This document shows, piece by piece, positions 42,671-50,801 of a DNA stretch of 64,000 bases; the first letter of the stretch is position 1, and every line of letters starts with the position of its first letter. The stretch comes from Bog-473 sp963809715 (GTDB lineage: Bacteria; Actinomycetota; Acidimicrobiia; Acidimicrobiales; RAAP-2): the NCBI GenBank assembly GCA_963809715.1, contig CAWEKO010000003.1, forward strand, positions 124,001-188,000, written 5' to 3'. The translations under genes were made by a program, and so were the position numbers. The notes under the pieces were generated by a model that saw only the letters and a program-made list of their open reading frames with translations, searched no databases and was not told the DNA's origin.

Positions 42671-42684
42671 GTACTGACCGGTAC
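42671..42684. promoter_or_regulatory. ACCGGT-type operator in the E1/SDR divergent promoter
   Basis: GTACTGACCGGTAC, a palindrome with GTACyG..CrGTAC arms. Only 38 nt separate the two gene starts (42659 and 42698), so one bound dimer would block both. It shares 14 bases with the 39.5-kb site. Confidence 0.55.
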
Positions 42685-42697
42685 AAGCGGGAGGCAG

Positions 42698-43477
42698 ATG
42701 TCCGACCAGATGGAGATCCCCGACTCGTTCCCCACCCCGGGTGAGGTGGCGGGAAAGCGAGTCGTCGTGACGGGTGCCGGTCGGGGTCTGGGCACGCTGC
42801 TCGCGCACGCCTTCTCCCGCGCCGGCGCGTCGGTCGTGCTGGTGGCCCGGACCGAGCGGGACCTCAAGGCCGTGGCCCAAGAGCTCCCGGGTCCCTCGTT
42901 GGTGCTCTGTGGTGACGTGACCGACGAGGACTTCAACGAGGCGGTGGCCGACGCCGTCGTCGCCGAGTGGGGCGGCCTCGACGTCTGGATCTGCAATGCC
43001 GGCATCTCCCCTGTCGTCGCCGGCCCGCGCCAGACCGAGGTGGGCACCTGGCGTCGCGTGCTCGAGGTGAATCTGACCGGTGCGTTCCTCGGCGCCCGTG
43101 CCGCGGCCCGCGTGATGGGCGAGGGCGGACGGCTCATCTTCACCGGATCGGTGCTCGGTGAACGTCCCCGCAAGGGCCTGTGTGCCTACAGCTCGTCGAA
43201 GGCGGGCCTGACCGCGCTGGCCAAGGCCCTGGCGCTCGATTTGGCCCCCGCGGGCATCACGGTCAACGTCGTGGCGCCGGGTTGGTTCGACTCCCCCCTC
43301 GCCGACGGGTGGAAGAACGCGCCCAAGCTCGACGCGGCGATCACCGGACACACCGCGCAACGACGCTGGGGGGCGCCGACCGATCTGGCAGGCGCCTATC
43401 AATTCCTGGCCTCGGACGCGTCGGCCTTCATGACGGGGACGGTGCTGAACGTGGACGGAGGGTACCTGCTCGTATGA
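42698..43477 (+). CDS. Short-chain dehydrogenase/reductase (SDR)
   Basis: Classical SDR, 259 aa. VTGAGRGLG at about residue 25, CNAGISP for NNAG, FTGSVLGE with the catalytic Ser, and YSSSK. GTVLNVDGGYLLV closes the chain. ATG 42698 follows GGGAGG (42689-42694). The stop overlaps the next SDR start (ATGA at 43474), so two SDRs are coupled; such pairs often catalyse successive or opposite oxidations of the same intermediate. Confidence 0.88.
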   Translation: MSDQMEIPDSFPTPGEVAGKRVVVTGAGRGLGTLLAHAFSRAGASVVLVARTERDLKAVAQELPGPSLVLCGDVTDEDFNEAVADAVVAEWGGLDVWICNAGISPVVAGPRQTEVGTWRRVLEVNLTGAFLGARAAARVMGEGGRLIFTGSVLGERPRKGLCAYSSSKAGLTALAKALALDLAPAGITVNVVAPGWFDSPLADGWKNAPKLDAAITGHTAQRRWGAPTDLAGAYQFLASDASAFMTGTVLNVDGGYLLV

Positions 43478-44229
43478 CTGACGAACCTGGGCATCTGCGG
43501 GTCGTCGTCATCACGGGCGCCGGCGGAGCGCTCGGTGCCGCGGTGTCGCGACGGCTGGGCGCCGAGCCCGACACCGCGCTGGTGCTGAGCGACGTGTCCG
43601 GGGAGTCTCTGGCGGCGACGCGGGCGGGCCTCGGACACCCGGCACCGCCGACGGAGACCATCGTCGCCGACGTGAGCGACACGCGGCAGGTCGAGGATGT
43701 GGTCGCGCTGGCGATGGAGCGCTTCGGCCGGCTCGACGTCCTGATCAGCAACGCCGGGGTGCTCGCCCCCAATGGCCGCATCCACAACCTCGAGACACAG
43801 GACTGGGAGCGCTCGTTCCGCGTCAACGTGCTCGGCGCGGTCAACGGAATCAAGGCGGCGGTCGGGGTCATGCGGCCCCAACGATCTGGTTCCATTGTGC
43901 TGACCGCCTCGGTGGCCGGCCTCACCGCGTGGTCCCATTCGGCTCCGTACTGCGCCACGAAGGCGGCCGTGATCCAGCTGGCCAAGGTGGCCGCGGTGGA
44001 ATACGCCCGCGACGGCATCCGGGTCAACTGCGTGTGTCCCGGGACGTTTCGCTCGGCGATCCACACCGGCCTCCCCGAAGAGGCACTCGACACCATCGCG
44101 GCCCGCCACCCGCTCGGGCTCGGGACGGCGGAGGACCTGGCCGGTGCCTACGCGTACCTGGCCGGGAGCGAGTCGCGCTGGACCACCGGCTCGGCCCTGG
44201 TGATCGACGGCGGCTACTCGGCGCCGTGA
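43474..44229 (+). CDS. Short-chain dehydrogenase/reductase (SDR)
   Basis: Classical SDR, 251 aa. VITGAGGALG near residue 13, SNAGVLAP, LTASVAGL and YCATK carry the motif residues. Ends ALVIDGGYSAP. ATG 43474 overlaps the preceding SDR stop; the open frame back to 43180 is a shadow in that gene. Its 3' end overlaps the convergent TetR gene by 16 nt, which may let the two transcripts interfere. Confidence 0.88.
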   Translation: MTDEPGHLRVVVITGAGGALGAAVSRRLGAEPDTALVLSDVSGESLAATRAGLGHPAPPTETIVADVSDTRQVEDVVALAMERFGRLDVLISNAGVLAPNGRIHNLETQDWERSFRVNVLGAVNGIKAAVGVMRPQRSGSIVLTASVAGLTAWSHSAPYCATKAAVIQLAKVAAVEYARDGIRVNCVCPGTFRSAIHTGLPEEALDTIAARHPLGLGTAEDLAGAYAYLAGSESRWTTGSALVIDGGYSAP

Positions 44230-44849
44230 TCCTCGGGGTCGGACTGCCGGATGCCGCGCATGAAGATCTCGGCAAAGGGGCGGGCCACCGAGCGCGCGCT
44301 CAGGCGTCCCTCGGGCTTGAGCCAGAGATAGGTGTAGTTGTGCATGCCCAGCCAGGCCCGGGCGACCAGCCAGGGGTCGAGGTCGCGGAAGTCGCCGCTC
44401 GCCACGCCGGCGCGCAGCACGTCCTCGACCCGGCGCTCGTAGGCCTGGCGTCGCTTGCGGAACTGGTCGGCCCGGTCGCCGGTGAGCGCGGGGAACTCGT
44501 GCAGGAAGACCCAGACATGATCGGGATAGCGGTGGATGACGTCGATCAACTCGTCGCCCAGCATGGCCAGTTGCCGGGTCGGGGAACCGCCCGCATGGGC
44601 CACCCGGTCCGCTCCGACCATGACCTCGTCCATGACCCGGTTGTGGATGGCGGCCAGCAGCTCTTCCTTGGACCCGATGTAGTGGTACAGGGCTCCCTTG
44701 CCGAGGTCGTTGGCCGCACACAATTCCATGATCCCGGTGGCGTGGTACCCCTGGCGGGCGAAGACCTGCGCCGAGGTGTCGACGATCGCCTGGCGCCGCT
44801 GCTCCCACTTGGGGCTGCGCCTGGACTCCCCGGTCGCCTGCACGCTCAT
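44214..44849 (-). CDS. TetR-family transcriptional regulator
   Basis: Full-length TetR protein (211 aa). The HTH is QAIVDTSAQVFARQGYHATG, IMELCAANDLGKGALYHYI and GSKEELLAAI. The ligand domain contains HVWVFLHEFPALTGDRADQF and WLGMHNYTYLWLKPEGRLS, the latter typical of TetR_C_33/KstR2-like proteins. ATG 44847-44849 is used; the frame extends to 45257 without support. It lies at the end of the region with the ACCGGT operators and is the only complete TetR gene there, so it is the first candidate for the regulator that binds them. Confidence 0.9.
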   Translation of the reverse strand: MSVQATGESRRSPKWEQRRQAIVDTSAQVFARQGYHATGIMELCAANDLGKGALYHYIGSKEELLAAIHNRVMDEVMVGADRVAHAGGSPTRQLAMLGDELIDVIHRYPDHVWVFLHEFPALTGDRADQFRKRRQAYERRVEDVLRAGVASGDFRDLDPWLVARAWLGMHNYTYLWLKPEGRLSARSVARPFAEIFMRGIRQSDPEDHGAE

Positions 44850-44957
44850 GGGTGCGACGCTAGTTGGAACGAGGCCGGGGCCGAAGAACTCCGTCGGGCC
44901 GCCTGACGGACGCCATCGTCGAGGCCGGAGGCGGGCGCAGTGGGAGGGACCGACGAC

Positions 44958-46490
44958 ATGAAAACCGACGTGAACTGGTTCGGCGTGCTGGCGCACCATG
45001 CGCTCCGTGCACCCGACAGGCCGATCACCGTGTTCGAGGGTCGGGCCACGACATACGCCGAGATGGAAGCGCGCGCCGTTGCCCTTGCCGGCGGCCTCGC
45101 CGAACGTGGTGTCCGGCAAGGAGATGTCGTCGGGCTCCTGGCCTACAACTGCCCCGAGTTCCTCCAGGTGATCTTCGCCGCCAACTACCTCGGGGCCATC
45201 GCCATGCCCATCAACTGGAGACTGGCCGCGGCCGAGGTGCGGTACATCCTCGACCATTCGGAGGCGCGGGCCTTGGTCTGTGACGAAGCGCTGGCGGAGG
45301 TGGCCACGGCGGCGACCGACGGCCGGGCGCCCGCGCTGGTGCGCGCCTGCATCGCTGCGGCCCCTCCGGGCGGATGGTCCGGCCTCACCGAGCTCGAGGC
45401 CGGGCGGGTCCCCTCACCACGGGTGCCCATGGAACCCGAAGACGTCCACCGCCTCATGTACACGTCCGGGACGACCGGTCGGCCCAAGGGCGTGATGATC
45501 ACCCACGCCAACCTGGCGTGGAAGAACCTGGCGCACATCACGGAGTTCGGGTTCACCTCCGGCGACCTCGGGTTGGCGTGTGGTCCGCTCTACCATGTCG
45601 GAGCACTCGACCTGACGACGACATCGCTCATCGGAGTCGGCGCTCCCACCATCGTCCACCGCACCTTCGACGCCGCGGCCGTCGTGGACGAGCTGGAGCG
45701 CTCGCGGGTGACCGTCGTGTGGCTGGCGCCCGCCATGGTCAACGCCATCATGTCGATCCCCGGCATCGAGGAGCGCGACCTCTCCTCGGTGCGCGTGATC
45801 ATCAACGGGGGGGAGAAGATGCCCATTCCGCTGATCGAGCGGATTCAGCGCACCTTTCCTTCGGCGTGGTTCGCCGACGCCTACGGCCTCACCGAGACGG
45901 TCTCGGGCGACACCTTCCTCGACCGCGACAGCATCGTGACCAAGCTGGGGAGTGTCGGGCGTCCCTGCCTGCACCTGGAACTCGAGGTGTGGGACGACGA
46001 CGGACACCCCGTTCCGGCCGGCGAGCGCGGGGAAGTCGTCCTGCGCGGGCCCAAGGTGTTCAAGGGCTATTGGCGCGATCCCGAATCGACGGCCCGGGCG
46101 TTCGCCGGCGGCTGGTTCCACACGGGCGATGTGGGCGTGCGCGACGAGGATGGCTACCTGTTCATCGTCGACCGGCTGAAGGACATGATCGTCTCGGGCG
46201 GTGAGAACATTGCCGGCTCGGAGGTCGAACGTGTGCTCTACGAGCACGAGGCAGTGCTCGAGGCCGCGGTCGTGGGTCGGCCCGATGCGCGTTGGGGCGA
46301 GGTCCCGGTTGCCTTCGTGGTGGTCCGCCCGGGTTCGTCGGCGACCACCGGGGAACTGATCACGCACTGCAGCGGGCAACTGGCCAAGTTCAAGGTTCCG
46401 AAGGCGGTCACCTTTCTCGACGCACTCCCCAGGAACCCGTCGGGCAAGGTCCTCAAACGCGACCTGCGGGTGCAGGTCGAACCGGCTTGA
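44958..46490 (+). CDS. AMP-dependent acyl-CoA synthetase/ligase
   Basis: ANL-superfamily ligase of 510 aa. YTSGTTGRPKGVMITH, DAYGLTET, FHTGDVG, the hinge DRLKDMIVSGGENIAG and the catalytic Lys in NPSGKVLKRDL are all present. It resembles medium- and long-chain fatty acid CoA ligases. ATG 44958 is chosen because GGGAGGGA (44942-44949) lies 8 nt upstream; GTG 44940 would place the site inside the gene. It is divergent from the TetR gene by 108 nt and converges on the MaoC-type gene. It likely supplies the CoA thioester that the neighbouring hydratase uses. Confidence 0.92.
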   Translation: MKTDVNWFGVLAHHALRAPDRPITVFEGRATTYAEMEARAVALAGGLAERGVRQGDVVGLLAYNCPEFLQVIFAANYLGAIAMPINWRLAAAEVRYILDHSEARALVCDEALAEVATAATDGRAPALVRACIAAAPPGGWSGLTELEAGRVPSPRVPMEPEDVHRLMYTSGTTGRPKGVMITHANLAWKNLAHITEFGFTSGDLGLACGPLYHVGALDLTTTSLIGVGAPTIVHRTFDAAAVVDELERSRVTVVWLAPAMVNAIMSIPGIEERDLSSVRVIINGGEKMPIPLIERIQRTFPSAWFADAYGLTETVSGDTFLDRDSIVTKLGSVGRPCLHLELEVWDDDGHPVPAGERGEVVLRGPKVFKGYWRDPESTARAFAGGWFHTGDVGVRDEDGYLFIVDRLKDMIVSGGENIAGSEVERVLYEHEAVLEAAVVGRPDARWGEVPVAFVVVRPGSSATTGELITHCSGQLAKFKVPKAVTFLDALPRNPSGKVLKRDLRVQVEPA

Positions 46491-46519
46491 CCGGAGGGGC
46501 GACACCCGCCCCGCGGTGA

Positions 46520-47356
46520 TCAGGACACACGGGCTCGGCCGTTCGAGACAATGGCGATGCCGTCGCAGCGAGCCTCGAACGCCACCTCGTGCGGTCCGAC
46601 CTCGAAGAACTGCACGTCCAGACGTTCTCCGAGTGGCATGGGACGGGCGAAACGCACGGCGATCCGCCCGAGCGCGCCGCTCTCCCCTCCGGCAACGACG
46701 TCGACCACGCCCTGGGTGCACAGCGCCAGGGTGCACAGACCGTGCAGGAAGGGCCGATCGGATCCACTGCGCCGGGCCGCGGTCTCGTCGAAGTGGTGGG
46801 CGCTCCAGTCACCCGAGACTTCGGCATAGCGGCGGGCCATGGCTTCGTCGACCTCCGCCGCCCAGGAACCGGTGACGTGGTGCCGTGCCGCTTCGGGGAA
46901 CGCGTGCGCCGGTGCGGCGGCACCCTCGGGCGTACAGGGCACGCCGAGCCAGACGGTGCTCCACCACTGCTCGACCACCACCTCGTTCCGAGCGTCTCTC
47001 GTCACGTAGTGCAGTGTCACCACCGAGCTGGCACCGGCGGGACGGGCACCCCAACCCTCGACCCGGGTCAGGAGCGGCTCGTCCCGTGCGATGGGGCGGT
47101 GCAGCACGACGTCGTGCTCACCGTGGACGCCGCCGCTCGCCGCCTCTTGGAACCTCTGGGACACCAGCGCGTCGCGCCCCGCGTTCTGCGCCGACCAGAT
47201 CAGAGTGGTCGCCGCTCCCGGGGGCACGACCTCTCCGGCGCGCACGCGTGGGTCCGGTTCGTTGGTGGCCGCGGCGAACCGGCGGATGCGCTCGACGTCG
47301 AACCGATCCTCGAACGGTCCGACCCAGGTGCCGAGGGTCAGTGCCGATGCGCTCAC
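46520..47356 (-). CDS. MaoC-like double hot-dog dehydratase/hydratase
   Basis: A 278-residue double hot-dog protein of the FAS1-like dehydratase/MaoC type. The N-terminal hot dog begins WVGPFEDRFDVERIRRFAAA; the C-terminal one holds the hydratase motif YAEVSGDWSAHHFD (catalytic Asp and His) with RPFLHG. Such enzymes hydrate 2-enoyl-CoA to the (3R)-hydroxyacyl-CoA, which would suit the MFE-2-type SDR at 37767. GTG 47354-47356 is preferred; the frame to 47527 overlaps the divergent amidohydrolase gene. A weak GGAAG site is upstream. Confidence 0.85.
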   Translation of the reverse strand: MSASALTLGTWVGPFEDRFDVERIRRFAAATNEPDPRVRAGEVVPPGAATTLIWSAQNAGRDALVSQRFQEAASGGVHGEHDVVLHRPIARDEPLLTRVEGWGARPAGASSVVTLHYVTRDARNEVVVEQWWSTVWLGVPCTPEGAAAPAHAFPEAARHHVTGSWAAEVDEAMARRYAEVSGDWSAHHFDETAARRSGSDRPFLHGLCTLALCTQGVVDVVAGGESGALGRIAVRFARPMPLGERLDVQFFEVGPHEVAFEARCDGIAIVSNGRARVS

Positions 47357-47477
47357 CGTGCACTTCCACGACCCCGGACCCGTGTGCCGTTTTTCGAAAT
47401 CGGTGTCAGATTCGATATTCTGTGAGGTCCGTCGACCCGGAAGCAAATGGGGGGGACGGTCCGCGAGGGGGTGACGG

Positions 47478-48674
47478 ATGGCACAGGGTGGCACGGCGCA
47501 CACCGACCGGATCTTCGACTTCGACAACCACTACTACGAATCGATCGATGCCTTCACCCGGCACCAGGACCCCGGGCTGCGGGGACGGGGCATCCGCTGG
47601 GCCGAGATCGACGGCCGCCGCCGGCTCCTGGTGGGTGGGACCGTCAACTCCTACGTGGCCAATCCGACCTTCGATCCCGTGTCCAAACCGGGCGCGCTCT
47701 ACGACTGGTATCGAGGCAACCCGCGTCGGGAGGACATCAAGGATGCCTTCGGCCAACTCGAGCCCCTGCGCCCCGAGTACCAGGACCGAGAGCTTCGGCT
47801 GCGGGTCATGGACCAGCAGGGTCTCAGTGGTGCCGTTCTCTTCCCCACGCTCGGCGTCGGGATGGAAGACGCGCTCAAGCACGACCCGGATGCCTGCTCG
47901 AAGGTGTTCCACGCCTTCAATCTCTGGCTGGACGAGGACTGGGGCTTCGCCTGCGAGGAGCGGCTGTTCGCTGCGCCCTATCTCCCCCTCTTGGATGCCG
48001 CAGCCGCGCGCGACGAGTTGGCGCGGGTGCTCGACGCCGGTGCCGTGGTGGTCAACGTGCGCAGCGCACCGGTTCCGGTGCCCGGCGGCTACCGCTCACC
48101 CTTCGACCCGGTGTATGACGGCTTCTGGGGCCTGGCCGCCGAGGCCGGAGCGGTCGTGGCGACGCACGCCGGGATCGAGGGTTACGACGCCCTGGTGCAG
48201 ATGTGGGAGCCGGGGGTGGCCGAGAGCTCGCTGTTCCGCTCGCCCTTGCGCAACATCGTGACGAAGGGTCGCGCCGTCTCGGATTTCTACGGCGCCGCCG
48301 TGTGCCACAAGGTCTTCGAGCGCTTCCCGGGATTGCGTATGGCCAGCGTCGAAAACGGGGCGATGTGGGTGCCCGGTCTGCTCCATGGTCTCGACGACGC
48401 CGCCAACCGCAACCCGAACTTCTTTCGCGACCATCCCAGGGAGGTGTTCGGTGAGCACGTCTGGGTGACCCCGTTCTGGGAGGACCGCGTCGGCGAACTG
48501 ATCGGAGAGGTCCGGGTCGACCGTCTCCTGATGGGGTCGGACTGGCCTCATGCCGAGGGCACGCGTCAACCGGTCGATTTCCTCGGCGAGGCCCTGTCCG
48601 GAGTCCCGGACGACGCCGTGCGCCGCATCAGATGGGACAATGCAGCGGACCTGCTCGGCCTTGCCGTCGACTGA
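47478..48674 (+). CDS. Amidohydrolase_2 family protein
   Basis: Third amidohydrolase of the window, 398 aa. The metal motif reads FDFDNHYYES (H-x-x-E), the late Asp is in MGSDWPHAEG. GLSGAVLFPTLGVGMED, VVATHAG and ASVENGAMWVPGLL are family blocks. ATG 47478 follows a GAGGGGGTGACGG stretch. It is divergent from the MaoC-type gene and is followed 28 nt later by the short TetR gene. By-eye likeness to the 36526 copy is limited to the metal-site regions, so these are distant paralogues with separate substrates. Confidence 0.87.
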   Translation: MAQGGTAHTDRIFDFDNHYYESIDAFTRHQDPGLRGRGIRWAEIDGRRRLLVGGTVNSYVANPTFDPVSKPGALYDWYRGNPRREDIKDAFGQLEPLRPEYQDRELRLRVMDQQGLSGAVLFPTLGVGMEDALKHDPDACSKVFHAFNLWLDEDWGFACEERLFAAPYLPLLDAAAARDELARVLDAGAVVVNVRSAPVPVPGGYRSPFDPVYDGFWGLAAEAGAVVATHAGIEGYDALVQMWEPGVAESSLFRSPLRNIVTKGRAVSDFYGAAVCHKVFERFPGLRMASVENGAMWVPGLLHGLDDAANRNPNFFRDHPREVFGEHVWVTPFWEDRVGELIGEVRVDRLLMGSDWPHAEGTRQPVDFLGEALSGVPDDAVRRIRWDNAADLLGLAVD

Positions 48675-48701
48675 CGCGTTGCAGCCGGTCGGGCGGACAC
48701 T

Positions 48702-49133
48702 ATGACCACCGATGTCGTGCAACCACTGACCAGAAAGGGTGCCGCGACCCGGGCCCGACTGGCGCAGGCGGCCAAGTTCTTGTTCGAGCGCAACGGCTTC
48801 CTGAACGCGCGAGTCTCTGGCATCGCGACCAGAGCCAAGATCTCGTACGGGAGCTTCTCCCACTCCTTCGATTCGAAAGAGGCGGTCTTCTTGGAGGTGG
48901 CCCGGCTCGAGGAGGCTCGCCTGACGTCTCCATCGCGCGGCAGGGGCGCCGGGGAAGGGGATGTCGCACCCACGGCGATGGAGCGCATCATGGAGGCCAA
49001 CCGCCGCTACCTGGAGCGCTACCGGGAGCAAGCCCCGATCATGGAGGTCACTGAGGAGCTCAGCCTCCTGTGTGCCAACGCCCTGCGGATCCCGACCGGC
49101 GCGGACCACCTCGAGCCCGAGGTCCACTCGTGA
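48702..49133 (+). CDS. Short TetR-type protein, C-terminal domain cut short
   Basis: A 143-residue protein with a clear TetR HTH (ARLAQAAKFLFERNGFLNA, VSGIATRAKISYGSFSHSF, DSKEAVFLE), then a start of the ligand domain (MERIMEANRRYLERYREQAP). Full TetR proteins have about 190-210 residues, so the last 60 or so are missing. The stop is inside the next start (GTGA at 49130), so the truncation joins exactly to the ligase gene. It could still bind DNA, but probably not a ligand in the normal way. A similar HTH is found as a remnant at 51994-52209. Confidence 0.75.
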   Translation: MTTDVVQPLTRKGAATRARLAQAAKFLFERNGFLNARVSGIATRAKISYGSFSHSFDSKEAVFLEVARLEEARLTSPSRGRGAGEGDVAPTAMERIMEANRRYLERYREQAPIMEVTEELSLLCANALRIPTGADHLEPEVHS

Positions 49134-50758
49134 ACAGCACGACCGAGCAACTCCTGCGTCGGGCCGACGATGACCACCCGGCTCTTTATTTCGAGGAGGC
49201 CGCCTGGAGCTACCGCGAGGTGGTCGAGGAGGCACGACGACGTGCGTCGATTGCTGCCGCGCTGCTTCGACCGGGCCGGCCTCCCCACATTGGCGTCCTC
49301 CTCGACAACACGCCCGAGTACATCTTCTGGCTTGCCGGGGCCGCGCTCTCGGGTTCCGTCGTGGTGGGGATCAATTCCACCTACCGCGGCGAGCAGCTCG
49401 GCCAGCTGATCAGCCATACGGATTGTGAGGTCGTCGTCACCTCGACCGATCACCTCGGGCTGCTCGAGGGCGCTGGTGATGCCGTGTCGCCCGAGCAGTT
49501 GCTGGTGGTCGATGGCCCGCAGTACCGCGACCTGGTCGACGGCGCTGCCCCGTCGGAGCACCCGCCCGTGGGCGAGGACGATCTGTTCCTCCTGATCTTC
49601 ACGTCGGGTTCGACCGGGCTGCCCAAAGCGGTGCGCTGCACCCAGGGTCGCTTCGCCCGGAACGGGTCACACGTGTCGACCATCACCGAGGAGACGCCCG
49701 AGGACGTGGTGTATTGCGCCCTGCCGTTCTTCCACTCGTCCTCCCTGTTCTCGGGCTGGTCGGGCGCGCTGGCCGTCGGCGCACCCATCGCCATCAGGCG
49801 ACGGTTCTCTGCGTCCGGCACGCTGCCCGACGTCCGGCGCTACGGGGCGACGATCATCACCTACACCGGCAAGGTGCTCAACTACATCCTGGCCGTCCCC
49901 GAGTCCCCCGACGATCGGGAGAACTCGTTGCGCCTGGCCCTGGGCAACGAAGCGTCGGTGGCCGACATCCGGGCGTTCTCGCGCCGGTTCGGGTGCACGG
50001 TGCGCGACTCCTACGGCTCCACCGAGGGGATGATCATCATCCGGCGTGATCCGTCCATGCCCGAGGGCGCCCTGGGCCAGGCCAACGAGTCGACCAAGGT
50101 GATGGATCCCGAGACCCTGCGCGAGTGCCCGCCGATCCGGCTGGCCGACGGACGGATCACCAACGTCGAGGAGGCCGTCGGAGAGATCGTGGAGACGGGA
50201 CCGACTGCGAGCTTCGAGGGCTACTACAACAACCCGGACGCCATGCAGACGCGGTTCCGGAACGGGTGGTACTGGTCGGGCGACCTCGGGTACCGGGACA
50301 GCGACGGATGGTTCTATTTCGCCGGGCGCTCGAACGAGTGGCTCCGGGTCGACGGGGAGAACTTCGCCGCCGCCCCGGTGGAGGCGATCGTCGCCCGCTA
50401 CCCCGCGGTGCGCTCCGCCACCGTCTACGCCGTGCCCGACGACCCGGTGGGTGATCGTGTCATGACGGCGCTCGAGCTCTGGGACGGCATGGTGTTCGAC
50501 CCGGTGGCGTTCGACGACTTCCTCTCGGTCCAACCGGACCTGGGGCCCAAGTGGATTCCCGCCTTCGTCCGGACGACGGGGGAGCTGCCCAAACTGGCCA
50601 GCATGAAGATCGACAAGACCAGGCTGCGCCGGGAGGCCTGGACGGCGCCGGGCGTCTACTGGAGGCCGGCTCGTGGCGCCACGCTGCAGCCGCTCGGCGA
50701 CGCCGACCGGCAGCGCCTCGACGTGCTGCTGCCGGGCGAGGGAGGCGACGCCGGGTGA
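49130..50758 (+). CDS. fadD17: FadD17-like long-chain acyl-CoA ligase
   Basis: A 542-residue ANL ligase that resembles FadD17 of the mycobacterial mce4/cholesterol locus from memory: PPHIGVLLDNTPEYIFW, FLLIFTSGSTGLPKAVRC, ALPFFHSSSLFSGW, SGTLPDVRRYGATIITYTGK, DSYGSTEG and FEGYYNNPDAMQTRF. YWSGDLGYRD and RSNEWLRVDGENFA are the late motifs. In mycobacteria FadD17 activates steroid side-chain or related acids. GTG 49130 overlaps the preceding stop. The acyl-CoA dehydrogenase follows after 43 nt, as in the fadE26-fadE27-fadD17 set, which supports a sterol or branched lipid substrate by inference. Confidence 0.85.
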   Translation: MNSTTEQLLRRADDDHPALYFEEAAWSYREVVEEARRRASIAAALLRPGRPPHIGVLLDNTPEYIFWLAGAALSGSVVVGINSTYRGEQLGQLISHTDCEVVVTSTDHLGLLEGAGDAVSPEQLLVVDGPQYRDLVDGAAPSEHPPVGEDDLFLLIFTSGSTGLPKAVRCTQGRFARNGSHVSTITEETPEDVVYCALPFFHSSSLFSGWSGALAVGAPIAIRRRFSASGTLPDVRRYGATIITYTGKVLNYILAVPESPDDRENSLRLALGNEASVADIRAFSRRFGCTVRDSYGSTEGMIIIRRDPSMPEGALGQANESTKVMDPETLRECPPIRLADGRITNVEEAVGEIVETGPTASFEGYYNNPDAMQTRFRNGWYWSGDLGYRDSDGWFYFAGRSNEWLRVDGENFAAAPVEAIVARYPAVRSATVYAVPDDPVGDRVMTALELWDGMVFDPVAFDDFLSVQPDLGPKWIPAFVRTTGELPKLASMKIDKTRLRREAWTAPGVYWRPARGATLQPLGDADRQRLDVLLPGEGGDAG

Positions 50759-50801
50759 ACGGGTACGACCACGCCGTGGGCGCCGAGGCGTGGAGCCGCG
50801 C

